A stretch of 64,000 nucleotides of DNA from Phycisphaerae bacterium (GTDB lineage: Bacteria > Planctomycetota > Phycisphaerae > UBA1845 > CAIVHJ01): positions 1 through 64,000 of the forward strand of contig JAJVHX010000026.1 in the NCBI GenBank assembly GCA_022072405.1, given 5' to 3'. Shown in pieces: positions 17,331-24,739 of this stretch. The notes beneath the pieces were generated by a model that worked only from the letters and a program-made list of their open reading frames with translations, did not search any database and had not been told where the DNA came from. Numbering within the stretch: the stretch's first letter is position 1; the number at the start of each line of letters is the position of its first letter. Both the position numbers and the translations under genes were made by a program.

Positions 17331-17490
17331 GCAGGGGATTGGGGTTAGCGACGAGGGGAGTGAGAATCGTCCTGCAGTGTGAATCACGTCTTGACAGCAA
17401 GTCTGTTTAACAGGTTAATTACCACAGCCTCGGAGCAGTTATTTCTGCCGAACTGCACAATGAGCGACAATCATTTTGAGAGGAGCGACT

Positions 17491-18501
17491 ATGTGGGCCA
17501 TGGTGCTGAGCGTGCTGTTGAGTGCCGGCGTGGGACCAGCCTCTGAAAATCGCGAAGTGGTGGTTTATTGTGCACTGGATAGGCCCTTCGCCGAACCGAT
17601 CCTGCAGGACTTTGAGAAGCAGACCGGCATCAAGGTGAAACCGCTCTACGATGCCGAAAGCACCAAGACTGTTGGCCTGGTCAATAAGATTCGGGCGGAG
17701 CAGGATCGCCCGCAATGCGACTTTTTCTGGAATAACGAGATCGTCAATACGCTGCGGCTGCAGAAAGAGGGTCTCCTGCAACCGGTAAAACTGTCTGCTG
17801 CGGATCAGTATCCGGAGCAGTTTCGTGATCCGCAAGGCCATTGGTATGGTTTCGCCGCACGGGCCCGCGTGATTATTATCAACACGGACCTGGTGAAGCC
17901 GGATCAGGAACCGAAGTCATTGTTTGATCTAACCCAGCCGCAGTGGAAAGGCCAGATCGCCATAGCCAAACCGCTGTTCGGCACCACGGCTTCGCACATC
18001 GCCAGTCTCTACGCCACCCTCGGTGCGGAAAAAACGCAGCAGTGGCTCGCCGATCTGCAGGCCAACGAGATTCACATTCTCTCCGGTAACAAACAGTGTG
18101 CGGAGTCGGTCGGCTCCGGGCAGTTACGCGCTGCCATGACCGACACCGATGATGCCATGATCGAACTCCGCGCCGGCAAACCAGTCAAGATCATTTATCC
18201 CGATAGCCAGCCCGATCAGATGGGTACGCTTTTTCTGCCCAATACCCTGATGATGATCAAAAATGCCCCCCATGCCAAAGAAGCCGAGCAGTTGATGAAT
18301 TACCTGCTCACGCTGGAAGTGGAGACGCGTTTGGCGGAGGGTGAATCAGCCCAGATTCCGCTGCACAAAAACTTCAAAGGCCAGGTGCAGGTCATGACCC
18401 CGCAGCAGATCAAAGCGCTGCCGGTCGATTTCGCCGCCGCGGCCCAGCAGTTTGAAACTGCCGCCGAATATCTGCAGAAAAATTTCATCAAACAATTGTA
18501 A
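17491..18501 (+). CDS. Periplasmic substrate-binding protein, iron(III) ABC-transporter type
   Basis: This is a 336-residue binding protein with a short signal peptide (MWAMVLSVLLSAGVGPAS). The mature start VVVYCALDRPFAEPILQDFEKQTGIKV and the later VIINTDLVKPDQEPKSLFDL, GKPVKIIYPDSQPDQMGTLFLPNTLMMIKNAPH follow the ferric-ion/FutA-FbpA class of type II periplasmic binding proteins. Start ATG 17491 has GAGAGGAG upstream; the ORF-track TTG at 17476 is inside that leader. No permease or ATPase gene is adjacent, so it is an orphan and must pair with a transporter elsewhere or have another role. A hairpin GCAGTT-N10-AACTGC lies just upstream at 17434-17455. Iron as ligand is a family-level guess. 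Confidence 0.8.
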   Translation: MWAMVLSVLLSAGVGPASENREVVVYCALDRPFAEPILQDFEKQTGIKVKPLYDAESTKTVGLVNKIRAEQDRPQCDFFWNNEIVNTLRLQKEGLLQPVKLSAADQYPEQFRDPQGHWYGFAARARVIIINTDLVKPDQEPKSLFDLTQPQWKGQIAIAKPLFGTTASHIASLYATLGAEKTQQWLADLQANEIHILSGNKQCAESVGSGQLRAAMTDTDDAMIELRAGKPVKIIYPDSQPDQMGTLFLPNTLMMIKNAPHAKEAEQLMNYLLTLEVETRLAEGESAQIPLHKNFKGQVQVMTPQQIKALPVDFAAAAQQFETAAEYLQKNFIKQL

Positions 18502-18525
18502 TTACTTTGGTGATCAATAATGCGG

Positions 18526-19068
18526 TCAGCGGCTCACCTTACGCGCGGGAACCGAATTGCTGGTTGACTCCTGAGGGGCATCATCCGGATGCGCGGGTTC
18601 CAGATGCCGACGAAGCTGTCGCCGGGCGTGATAAGCCCGCGACCAGACCGTCCCTTCCGGAATATTCATGATCCGGGCCACTTCCTCGACCGACAATTCC
18701 TCGATGGTCAACAGCGCCAGCACGGCCCGCTGCGCCGTGGGTAACTGGTGAAGAGCGGCATATAACTGCTCCCGCGTTTCCTGCCTTTCGAGGGGATCAG
18801 TCGTCGAGCGGCGTTGCGGAGTTTCCTCAGGCAGAGCGACCGGGCGCTGTTGTTTGCGCCGGTAGCGCAGTCCCTCCCGCAGTGCGATGCGATAAACCCA
18901 GGTGGCGATATTCGACTCGCCTCGCCAACTGGGTAGATAACGATAGACCTGCAGGAAGGTGTTCTGCAGGATATCCTCAGCATCATCGCGCCGGCCGGTC
19001 AATTGCACACCCAACGCCAGCACCCTAGGTGCGAGCTGTTCATAGAGCTGGTCGAAGGAGGGGGTCAT
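18526..19068 (-). CDS. RNA polymerase sigma factor, ECF type
   Basis: This is a 180-residue sigma-70 family factor with region 2 (DDAEDILQNTFLQVYRYLPSWRGESNIATWVYRIA) and region 4 (LPTAQRAVLALLTIEELSVEEVARIMNIPEGTVWSRAYHARRQL, with helix-turn-helix). A linker of about 40 residues separates them. It should direct RNA polymerase to a stress- or signal-specific promoter set. The start is uncertain: ATG 19068 is chosen, with GTG 19071 and ATG 19086 as alternatives. It lies 73 bases downstream of a membrane protein with an anti-sigma zinc motif on the same strand, which is the probable regulator. Confidence 0.88.
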   Translation of the reverse strand: MTPSFDQLYEQLAPRVLALGVQLTGRRDDAEDILQNTFLQVYRYLPSWRGESNIATWVYRIALREGLRYRRKQQRPVALPEETPQRRSTTDPLERQETREQLYAALHQLPTAQRAVLALLTIEELSVEEVARIMNIPEGTVWSRAYHARRQLRRHLEPAHPDDAPQESTSNSVPARKVSR

Positions 19069-19141
19069 CACCGCACCATGCTCCATAGTTGGCGGTAAAA
19101 TCGGTCGGTGATGGCCACCGGCTGACCATGCTGGGCCAGGC

Positions 19142-19942
19142 TTAAGATTTGGGATGGCGCCATACGGAGGCATTATAAGTATCCAGATCAATTTTGCCTT
19201 CATCGAATAACTGCTGTCGCCGCCGGGCCCGGGGTGAGAGCAGCACAATATAGATCGCCGGAGCCAGCAGGCAGAGTATGGCTCCGCTGCCGATCAGAAT
19301 CCAACGAGTGACTTCGGCTCCGAAAATATTGAAGGGGAATTGACCGGCGTACCAGTTCACCGCCGAGGTGTTGAATCCGGCGATCAGGGTCGCCGGGCCC
19401 AGGATCAGGAAAATGATGGCTGAAGACCAGCGCAGAAGTCCCTGACTGACTCGCGAGAGGCGCAGATGCTCTGTGAAGCGACGGGATTGTTCCTGGGCGT
19501 CGGCCAATGCATCCGAGTCCAGCAGCAACCGCTGCCCGCCGCGAATTTCCCAGCGACTCCAGCCCCACAACAGCAGCAGCGACAGTGCGAATATGCCAGC
19601 CAGGCCAATCATCTCCCAGCGTTGCTGCACCACTCCCCAGACCAGAAAAGCCGCAATCCAGAAGATAATGCCCCAACGGGCCCCGCGATAATGGCGCTCT
19701 TTGAAGGTAATACGTTGCTGGATGGCTTGGCGAGCCTGATCCCAGTTGAAGCGATCGACCACCTGATGCGTCGTTTCTGACATGATTTTATCCTCCCGGT
19801 AAACTTCCTCCTGATAGGCACGGCAATCGGCGCAGGTCGCCAGATGATCAGCCAATTCCCGCTGGTCCGCTGCGGGTAATGGCTGGCGGCGTTGCTGCTC
19901 TATCAGGATGGCAAAACGTATACACCCTTGATCCGCAGACAT
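19142..19942 (-). CDS. Membrane anti-sigma-like protein with HxxxCxxC zinc motif
   Basis: This is a 266-residue protein. The N-terminal cytoplasmic part carries LADHLATCADCRAYQEE, the HxxxCxxC zinc-binding anti-sigma (ZAS) motif, at about residues 33-40. Four hydrophobic segments follow (around residues 88-103, 108-127, 170-188 and 211-235), ending in a basic cytoplasmic tail (PRARRRQQLFDEGK). Start ATG 19942 follows GAGGAAA. It is placed immediately upstream of the ECF sigma gene, the reverse of the usual sigma-then-anti-sigma order. It probably sequesters that sigma factor at the membrane. Confidence 0.75.
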   Translation of the reverse strand: MSADQGCIRFAILIEQQRRQPLPAADQRELADHLATCADCRAYQEEVYREDKIMSETTHQVVDRFNWDQARQAIQQRITFKERHYRGARWGIIFWIAAFLVWGVVQQRWEMIGLAGIFALSLLLLWGWSRWEIRGGQRLLLDSDALADAQEQSRRFTEHLRLSRVSQGLLRWSSAIIFLILGPATLIAGFNTSAVNWYAGQFPFNIFGAEVTRWILIGSGAILCLLAPAIYIVLLSPRARRRQQLFDEGKIDLDTYNASVWRHPKS

Positions 19943-20138
19943 GTCTTTATTTCCTCCCCAACGATCGAATTCATCCTGTTAGGGGCGCCATCGGGACAGC
20001 TGCTTCAAGGAAATTTTCACTGGATAAATGTCCTGGATTTTCATTTGGGCTGAAATTCAGTAAGATAGTGGTATCGGGGGGTGTTAAATCCTAAGGCTAA
20101 AGAATTAGAATCACTGTAACTAGTGGAGAGGACAACAG

Positions 20139-20246
20139 ATGGGCAAAGGTGACAAACGGACGAAAAAGGGCAAGCGCTGGGCTGGCAGTTACGGAAAATC
20201 CCGCAGCCACAAGACCGCCAAGAAAACCACCAAAGCGGCTTCCTGA
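20139..20246 (+). CDS. 30S ribosomal protein THX
   Basis: This is a 35-residue basic peptide that the ORF track omits because of its length. It begins MGKGDKRTKKGKRWAGSYGK and continues SRSHKTAKKTTK. The start matches Thx (bTHX), a small protein known from Thermus 30S subunits that binds at the top of the head of 16S rRNA (G-K-G-D-x-x-T-x-x-G-K, then W/F-x-G-S/T-Y/F-G-K). The ribosome binding site GGAGAGGA lies eight bases before ATG 20139. It stands alone between two minus-strand genes, and its leader contains an AT-rich promoter-like region near 20060-20110. The C-terminal Lys/Thr tail is typical of family members. Confidence 0.88.
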   Translation: MGKGDKRTKKGKRWAGSYGKSRSHKTAKKTTKAAS

Positions 20247-20297
20247 TCGCGCTATTCCACCAAGGTAAGGCGTAATTGTGCCGAACATGGCGCCGGC

Positions 20298-21443
20298 TTA
20301 TTGCGGCTGGGCCATTTTCTGCACGGTCGTATAATACTCCAGCGAAGCCTTCATATCGCTGAGTATTTTCTCCATTTCGCCGACTTGTTCCGGGTTGGTG
20401 TCGGGCTGAGATTTAACCTGATCGATTTCTTTCTGGTATTTATCAATCGCTGCCTGCTCCTGTTTGATGGCGCCCGCCAGGTCGCCGAGCATGAAACGGG
20501 AGCGGGCGTAGGTGTCCTGGATGGTGGCATCTTCCGGGCGGGCGGCGAACGCTTTATCGGCCAGTTCGTGGGCCAGTTGCGGCCAGCGGTAGGCCAGCGT
20601 TTCAAAATTACCCCGAGCCAGCAGTGACCAGGCGATGTTATTGAGCAGTCCGGGCTGATCACTGTGCTGTTCCAGTATTTCGCGGGCGAAGGTTTCAGCC
20701 TCGTCAAATTGATGCAGATTCTCGTACAGCAACATGAATTTTCGGCTGAGCAATTGTTCCGCCTGTTCGGAGCCGACGGGGAATTTCGGCACCAGCAGAT
20801 CAATCAGCTGCACCGCCAGCGACCAGTCTTCATCCTGCAGTGCATCCTGATATTGCTCGACCAGCTTTTCAAGCGGTGCCTGGGGATCAATGGAGGGGTG
20901 TAGTGCGGGTTTACTGCGATCGATGCGCGGCTGAGCTTGAATCTTAAACTCGCCCGCCAGTACCTTGTTGACCACCTCCCGCAGATCGTCCGGATGGCCC
21001 TGCCAGGCCAGAACACCCTCACGATTAATTACAAAAGCATGCGGCAGGGCACTCAGTCCGAAGGCCCGCAGGTAAGCCATGCTGGTCTGTTGCTGTGTAT
21101 CGACGGCGATGGTCAGCGGTGTGTCGGCCAGATTTTTCTGCACATACTCCTGCACCTTGTCCAGTTCTTCGCTGCTGATGGCGATAATCGTCACCTTGGA
21201 ACCCAGTTCGTTTTGCAGCGCAGCCAGCGGTTTGAGACTGTCACAAGCGGGTTGGCTCCAGGTGGCCCAGAAGGTGATGACGATCACCCGTTCGCTTTTT
21301 TGGCCGATCGATTCCACGGCGCTGCCGGTCAGCCACTTGCTCACCTGTACCGCCGGAGCCTGGTCGCCTTCCTGCAACGCCCAGACTGGTGTGATACTGA
21401 TCAAGCTGATTATCACCGGTAGAAATCGTTGGATAGCTTTCAT
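20298..21443 (-). CDS. Exported thioredoxin-fold protein with C-terminal TPR region
   Basis: This is a 381-residue protein with a signal peptide (MKAIQRFLPVIISLISITPVWA). The first domain (about residues 25-165) is TlpA/AhpC-like: VIVITFWATWSQPACDSLKPL, a GLSALPHAFVINREGVLAWQG segment with cis-Pro, and a C-terminal helix. The active site WSQPAC replaces the first Cys of the CxxC with Ser, so it cannot be a normal disulfide oxidoreductase. The second half is helical with TPR-like repeats (AETFAREILEQHSDQPGLLNNIAWSLL). Start ATG 21443 follows GGAGC. It lies 71 bases upstream of the sugar dehydratase's stop on the same strand. A scaffold or peroxidase-like role is possible. Confidence 0.75.
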   Translation of the reverse strand: MKAIQRFLPVIISLISITPVWALQEGDQAPAVQVSKWLTGSAVESIGQKSERVIVITFWATWSQPACDSLKPLAALQNELGSKVTIIAISSEELDKVQEYVQKNLADTPLTIAVDTQQQTSMAYLRAFGLSALPHAFVINREGVLAWQGHPDDLREVVNKVLAGEFKIQAQPRIDRSKPALHPSIDPQAPLEKLVEQYQDALQDEDWSLAVQLIDLLVPKFPVGSEQAEQLLSRKFMLLYENLHQFDEAETFAREILEQHSDQPGLLNNIAWSLLARGNFETLAYRWPQLAHELADKAFAARPEDATIQDTYARSRFMLGDLAGAIKQEQAAIDKYQKEIDQVKSQPDTNPEQVGEMEKILSDMKASLEYYTTVQKMAQPQ

Positions 21444-21513
21444 GGTTGTGCTCCAGTTAAATTCTGCCATGGATTGTATGCAGCAATGAGGCTGGAGCCA
21501 AGGTCGGCACAAA

Positions 21514-23454
21514 TCAGGTGGCGGCAGCTGGTTGGGGTTCAGCAGTCAGGGTTGAGGTTTCTGGTAGTGGCTTATAGTGCAGCTGGTACTCGGGTATCAA
21601 TTCGCTGAGAGAGGTCTTTATTTCACTGGTGGTGGCGGTGTCGGCCTGGGCGAGCAGTTCAGGCAGGCGGTGGACCAGGGCGTTCCAGTCCTCGCCCCGT
21701 TTCTGCCAGACGCGAATATTGGGATGGCTGGTGGCGGATAGACCCTCGCCTTCGATATAAAGTTCCTCGTAGAGTTTTTCCCCGGGACGCAGACCGGTAT
21801 AGACAATATCGATGTCCACTTCCGGGATCAGGCCGCTGAGCGTGATCAGGTTTTTCACCAGATCGACGATGCGGATCGGCTCGCCCATCTCCAGCAGGAA
21901 GATTTCACCACCTCGGCCGATGGCCCCCGCCTGCAGCACCAGTTGGGCAGCTTCGGGAATGGTCATGAAGTAGCGAGTCATATCCGGGTGGGTCACGGTT
22001 ACCGGCCCGCCGGCGGCGATCTGCTCCTGGAAGATCGGTATGGCGCTGCCGCGCGATCCCAGCACATTGCCGAAACGCGTGGTAATAAACTGGGTGCGCG
22101 ACCGTTCCGTCAATCCCTGAATATAAATTTCCGCGATTCGCTTGGTGCAGCCCATGATGCTGGTGGGGTTGACGGCTTTATCGGTGGAGATGTAGACAAA
22201 CTTGCGCACGTTGTACAGCACGGCCAGGTCCGCCAGCGTCATCGTGCCGATGATGTTGTTCTTGATGCCTTCGCCGGGGTGGGCTTCGAGCATCGGTACA
22301 TGTTTATGGGCGGCGGCGTGAGCGATGATCACCGGTTGTTCCAGTTCAAAGATCCGGCTCATGCGGCTGCGATCGCAGATGTCCGCCAGATAGGGCGCGA
22401 GTGGTAAGTCGGGGTGGCTGCGCCGTAATTCCCGTTCCAGTTCAAAAAGGTTGTTTTCGCACAGTTCCACCAACACCAGCCGCTGAGGTTGAAAACGGGC
22501 GATCTGGCGGCACATTTCCGAGCCGATCGATCCACCGGCACCGGTAACCATCACCACTTTGTTCTGCAGGTAGGCAGCCACCTGGTGATGGTCGAGCTGC
22601 ACCGGCCGGCGCTGCAGGAGGTCTTCCACCTTCACCCGGCGGAGCTGGCTTTCGATGGTCAGTGTGCCTTCAATCAGTTCGCTCAATCCGGGCACGATGC
22701 GGAAAATTACCTGGGCCCCTTCACAGGTGTGGATGATTTCGCGGATGCGTCTGGGGCTGGCGGAGGGAATGGCAATCAGTACCTGTTCAATGGCCAGACG
22801 ACCGCAGTGGCTTTTGACCTGCGCGATCGGACCCAGAACCGGCACGCCGTGAATTCGGCGCCCCAGCTTGCCGGGGTCGTCATCCAGAAACCCCACCACC
22901 AGATGTTTCTCGTCCGGCTGGCGTTGAATCTCACGCAGCAGGGTTTCACCCGCATCGCCCGCGCCGACGATCAGGGTGCGCGGACCATGCGCGGACGATC
23001 GGCCTTGCTCATAGAAATAGCGGCTGGCGAATCGTATCCCCGTGAAAAGCACGATACTCAGCAGCAGATCTATCAGATAAACCGAATTGGGGAAATGGGT
23101 GATGGCGCCCCAACGGGTGAAGCCCCAGACAGTATGAAAAATGGCGACACATCCCGCCGCCACCAAGGTCGCCAGCACGCAGGCGATCACACTGGCAAAA
23201 AAATCGCGCTGGCCGAAGTAACGCCAGGAAATATCCAACTGGTGAAACAGGCTGAACGCGAGATATTTCAGCAGCAGAAACAGCGGCAGGAGCATCATAT
23301 ACTGCGGGAAAAACCAGACGCTGATGCCGGCGAAGTTATAGGCCAGCACAAACCCCGCCAACAACGACAGGCTGAACAGCGTCGCATGGCTGACCACCCA
23401 GATCAGCGTCTGGGGTATGGTTCGACCGGCAGAGGTAATAGGCAGATTCGCCAT
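21514..23454 (-). CDS. Membrane-anchored nucleotide-sugar 4,6-dehydratase (WbpM/CapD type)
   Basis: This is a 646-residue protein. Four to five N-terminal transmembrane helices (residues 15-150) are followed by a CoA-binding-like Rossmann domain (LIVGAGDAGETLLREI) and a C-terminal extended-SDR domain beginning VVMVTGAGGSIGSEMCRQI, with the SDK-type active site YISTDKAVNPTSIMG. GNVLGSRGSAIPIFQEQI, MTRYFMTIPEA and GEKLYEELY motifs complete the polysaccharide-biosynthesis dehydratase. It likely makes UDP-4-keto-6-deoxy-GlcNAc for surface glycans. It is full length for the WbpM/FlaA1-like large form. The neighbourhood to 34.5 kb holds other glycan genes. Confidence 0.9.
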   Translation of the reverse strand: MANLPITSAGRTIPQTLIWVVSHATLFSLSLLAGFVLAYNFAGISVWFFPQYMMLLPLFLLLKYLAFSLFHQLDISWRYFGQRDFFASVIACVLATLVAAGCVAIFHTVWGFTRWGAITHFPNSVYLIDLLLSIVLFTGIRFASRYFYEQGRSSAHGPRTLIVGAGDAGETLLREIQRQPDEKHLVVGFLDDDPGKLGRRIHGVPVLGPIAQVKSHCGRLAIEQVLIAIPSASPRRIREIIHTCEGAQVIFRIVPGLSELIEGTLTIESQLRRVKVEDLLQRRPVQLDHHQVAAYLQNKVVMVTGAGGSIGSEMCRQIARFQPQRLVLVELCENNLFELERELRRSHPDLPLAPYLADICDRSRMSRIFELEQPVIIAHAAAHKHVPMLEAHPGEGIKNNIIGTMTLADLAVLYNVRKFVYISTDKAVNPTSIMGCTKRIAEIYIQGLTERSRTQFITTRFGNVLGSRGSAIPIFQEQIAAGGPVTVTHPDMTRYFMTIPEAAQLVLQAGAIGRGGEIFLLEMGEPIRIVDLVKNLITLSGLIPEVDIDIVYTGLRPGEKLYEELYIEGEGLSATSHPNIRVWQKRGEDWNALVHRLPELLAQADTATTSEIKTSLSELIPEYQLHYKPLPETSTLTAEPQPAAAT

Positions 23455-23555
23455 TTCTTATACATCGGAAAGCCGGGATACTGATACTCAGCCAAACTGC
23501 ATTTTATGAGTACGAAATGCTGATTTCCAGCATTGTTAAACAGTCGCGGGCTGGC

Positions 23556-24644
23556 TCAGGGCAGCGGGGCGGCGGCGGGGTCGATGGCAGTGCGTTGCTG
23601 GCTGGTGGGGAGTAAGTCGAGCCTTTTTTGCAGTTCGGCAAATTTTTCGCAGATGGGAGCCAGCAGCGGATGATCCGCCTGTTGCTCGCGCGGGATGGCC
23701 GCCAGGGCTTCAAAGTGAGTAAGCCGATAGCGTTTGGCCTGGGTCAGCAGATCGCGATGGATGCTGATCGCGGCCTGTTGCTGGGCGGCATCGAGATGAT
23801 AGTGCCTGATAAACGCCAACACATAATAACCCCAGGTCGTCTCATCATAAGGCAGCACGCGGTTGTCGAGCGGGGCGGCTGCTTCGGTGAGAGTCACCGG
23901 TTGCGAGGTCGTCAGGCCTCGATGAAGCGGGTCGTTCTGCAAACCCCAATCGGACGGCTTCCATAATCCCTCGCGCCACTGCTCGCGCATCTCCATGATT
24001 TTCCCGAAGCGTTTGCGGAAACTGGCGGCATCGAGTTCGAAGATCTTCTGCTGTTCAGGAGTGAGTTGTTCTCGGAATTTAGCGATCAGCCGATCCACGT
24101 CCCGTTGATACTCTTCGATGTACGGATCAAATTCCTTAATCCAGCGGGCCACTTGCTCCGGCGTGAACGGTTGGCCGCTCAGCCGGGTGTCGAGTATTTC
24201 ACCGGCATGCTGCATGGAGATGGAGCCATACTTGAACATCATGCCCATCATCTCCTGCATCATCATCTTCTGCAGTTGATCCACCTGTTGCGGAGTGAGT
24301 TCATAACGCTGCCGGATGATACCGTAAAACGTGTCGATGCGGCGGTTAAATTCCCAGGGGGGGATGCGGGAAATCTGTAGGGCGGCGTCGCGGGCGACCC
24401 GGTCCGCTTCATCGTTCCAACCGTTATCCGTCCAGACGTTATTTATCACTTCCTCAATCAGCGCGTACTGCTCATCCCAGTTGCCGAGTTGGCGGACCTT
24501 GGCTTCCAACTCCTGATCCAGTTGGCCCAGCTCATCCATGGCCTCCTGTTCATCCGCCGGAGCGGCCTGCTGCTGGCTGTAGACCAGGTGGGTAGACGAA
24601 CACCAGAGCAGGACCGTCACTAAAACTGATGGTAGCGTGCACAT
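23556..24644 (-). CDS. Exported helical protein of unknown function
   Basis: This is a 362-residue protein starting at ATG 24644 with a signal peptide (MCTLPSVLVTVLLWCSSTHLVYSQQ). The ORF-track TTG at 24665 has no better ribosome binding site. The mature part is strongly helical and charged and carries repeated LTPQQVDQLQK, FTPEQVARWIK and LTPEQQKIFELD motifs, reminiscent of Spy/CpxP-like periplasmic LTPEQ segments. That resemblance is only local. A Met-rich run (QKMMMQEMMGMMF) is notable. It is divergent from the GT39-like gene at 24740. I cannot assign a function. Confidence 0.6.
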   Translation of the reverse strand: MCTLPSVLVTVLLWCSSTHLVYSQQQAAPADEQEAMDELGQLDQELEAKVRQLGNWDEQYALIEEVINNVWTDNGWNDEADRVARDAALQISRIPPWEFNRRIDTFYGIIRQRYELTPQQVDQLQKMMMQEMMGMMFKYGSISMQHAGEILDTRLSGQPFTPEQVARWIKEFDPYIEEYQRDVDRLIAKFREQLTPEQQKIFELDAASFRKRFGKIMEMREQWREGLWKPSDWGLQNDPLHRGLTTSQPVTLTEAAAPLDNRVLPYDETTWGYYVLAFIRHYHLDAAQQQAAISIHRDLLTQAKRYRLTHFEALAAIPREQQADHPLLAPICEKFAELQKRLDLLPTSQQRTAIDPAAAPLP

Positions 24645-24739
24645 ACTTATGATTCTATACTGCAACGGATACGAAAGCCTACAGCCGGCTGGTCAGTGCG
24701 TCCTGAAACAGTAATCATTGTAACTGCTTTGTTGACAAA

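Noticed and set aside
17458-17474. AATGA-N7-TCATT repeat upstream of the iron-type binding protein, as a Fur box
   Set aside because: The half-sites are seven bases apart and the flanks do not match the Fur consensus (AATGA-N3-TCATT). The placement is tempting but the spacing is wrong.
22489-23484. 331-residue plus-strand ORF opposite the WbpM/CapD-type gene
   Set aside because: The minus-strand frame has the full dehydratase motifs. The plus frame has no known motif and no ribosome binding site.
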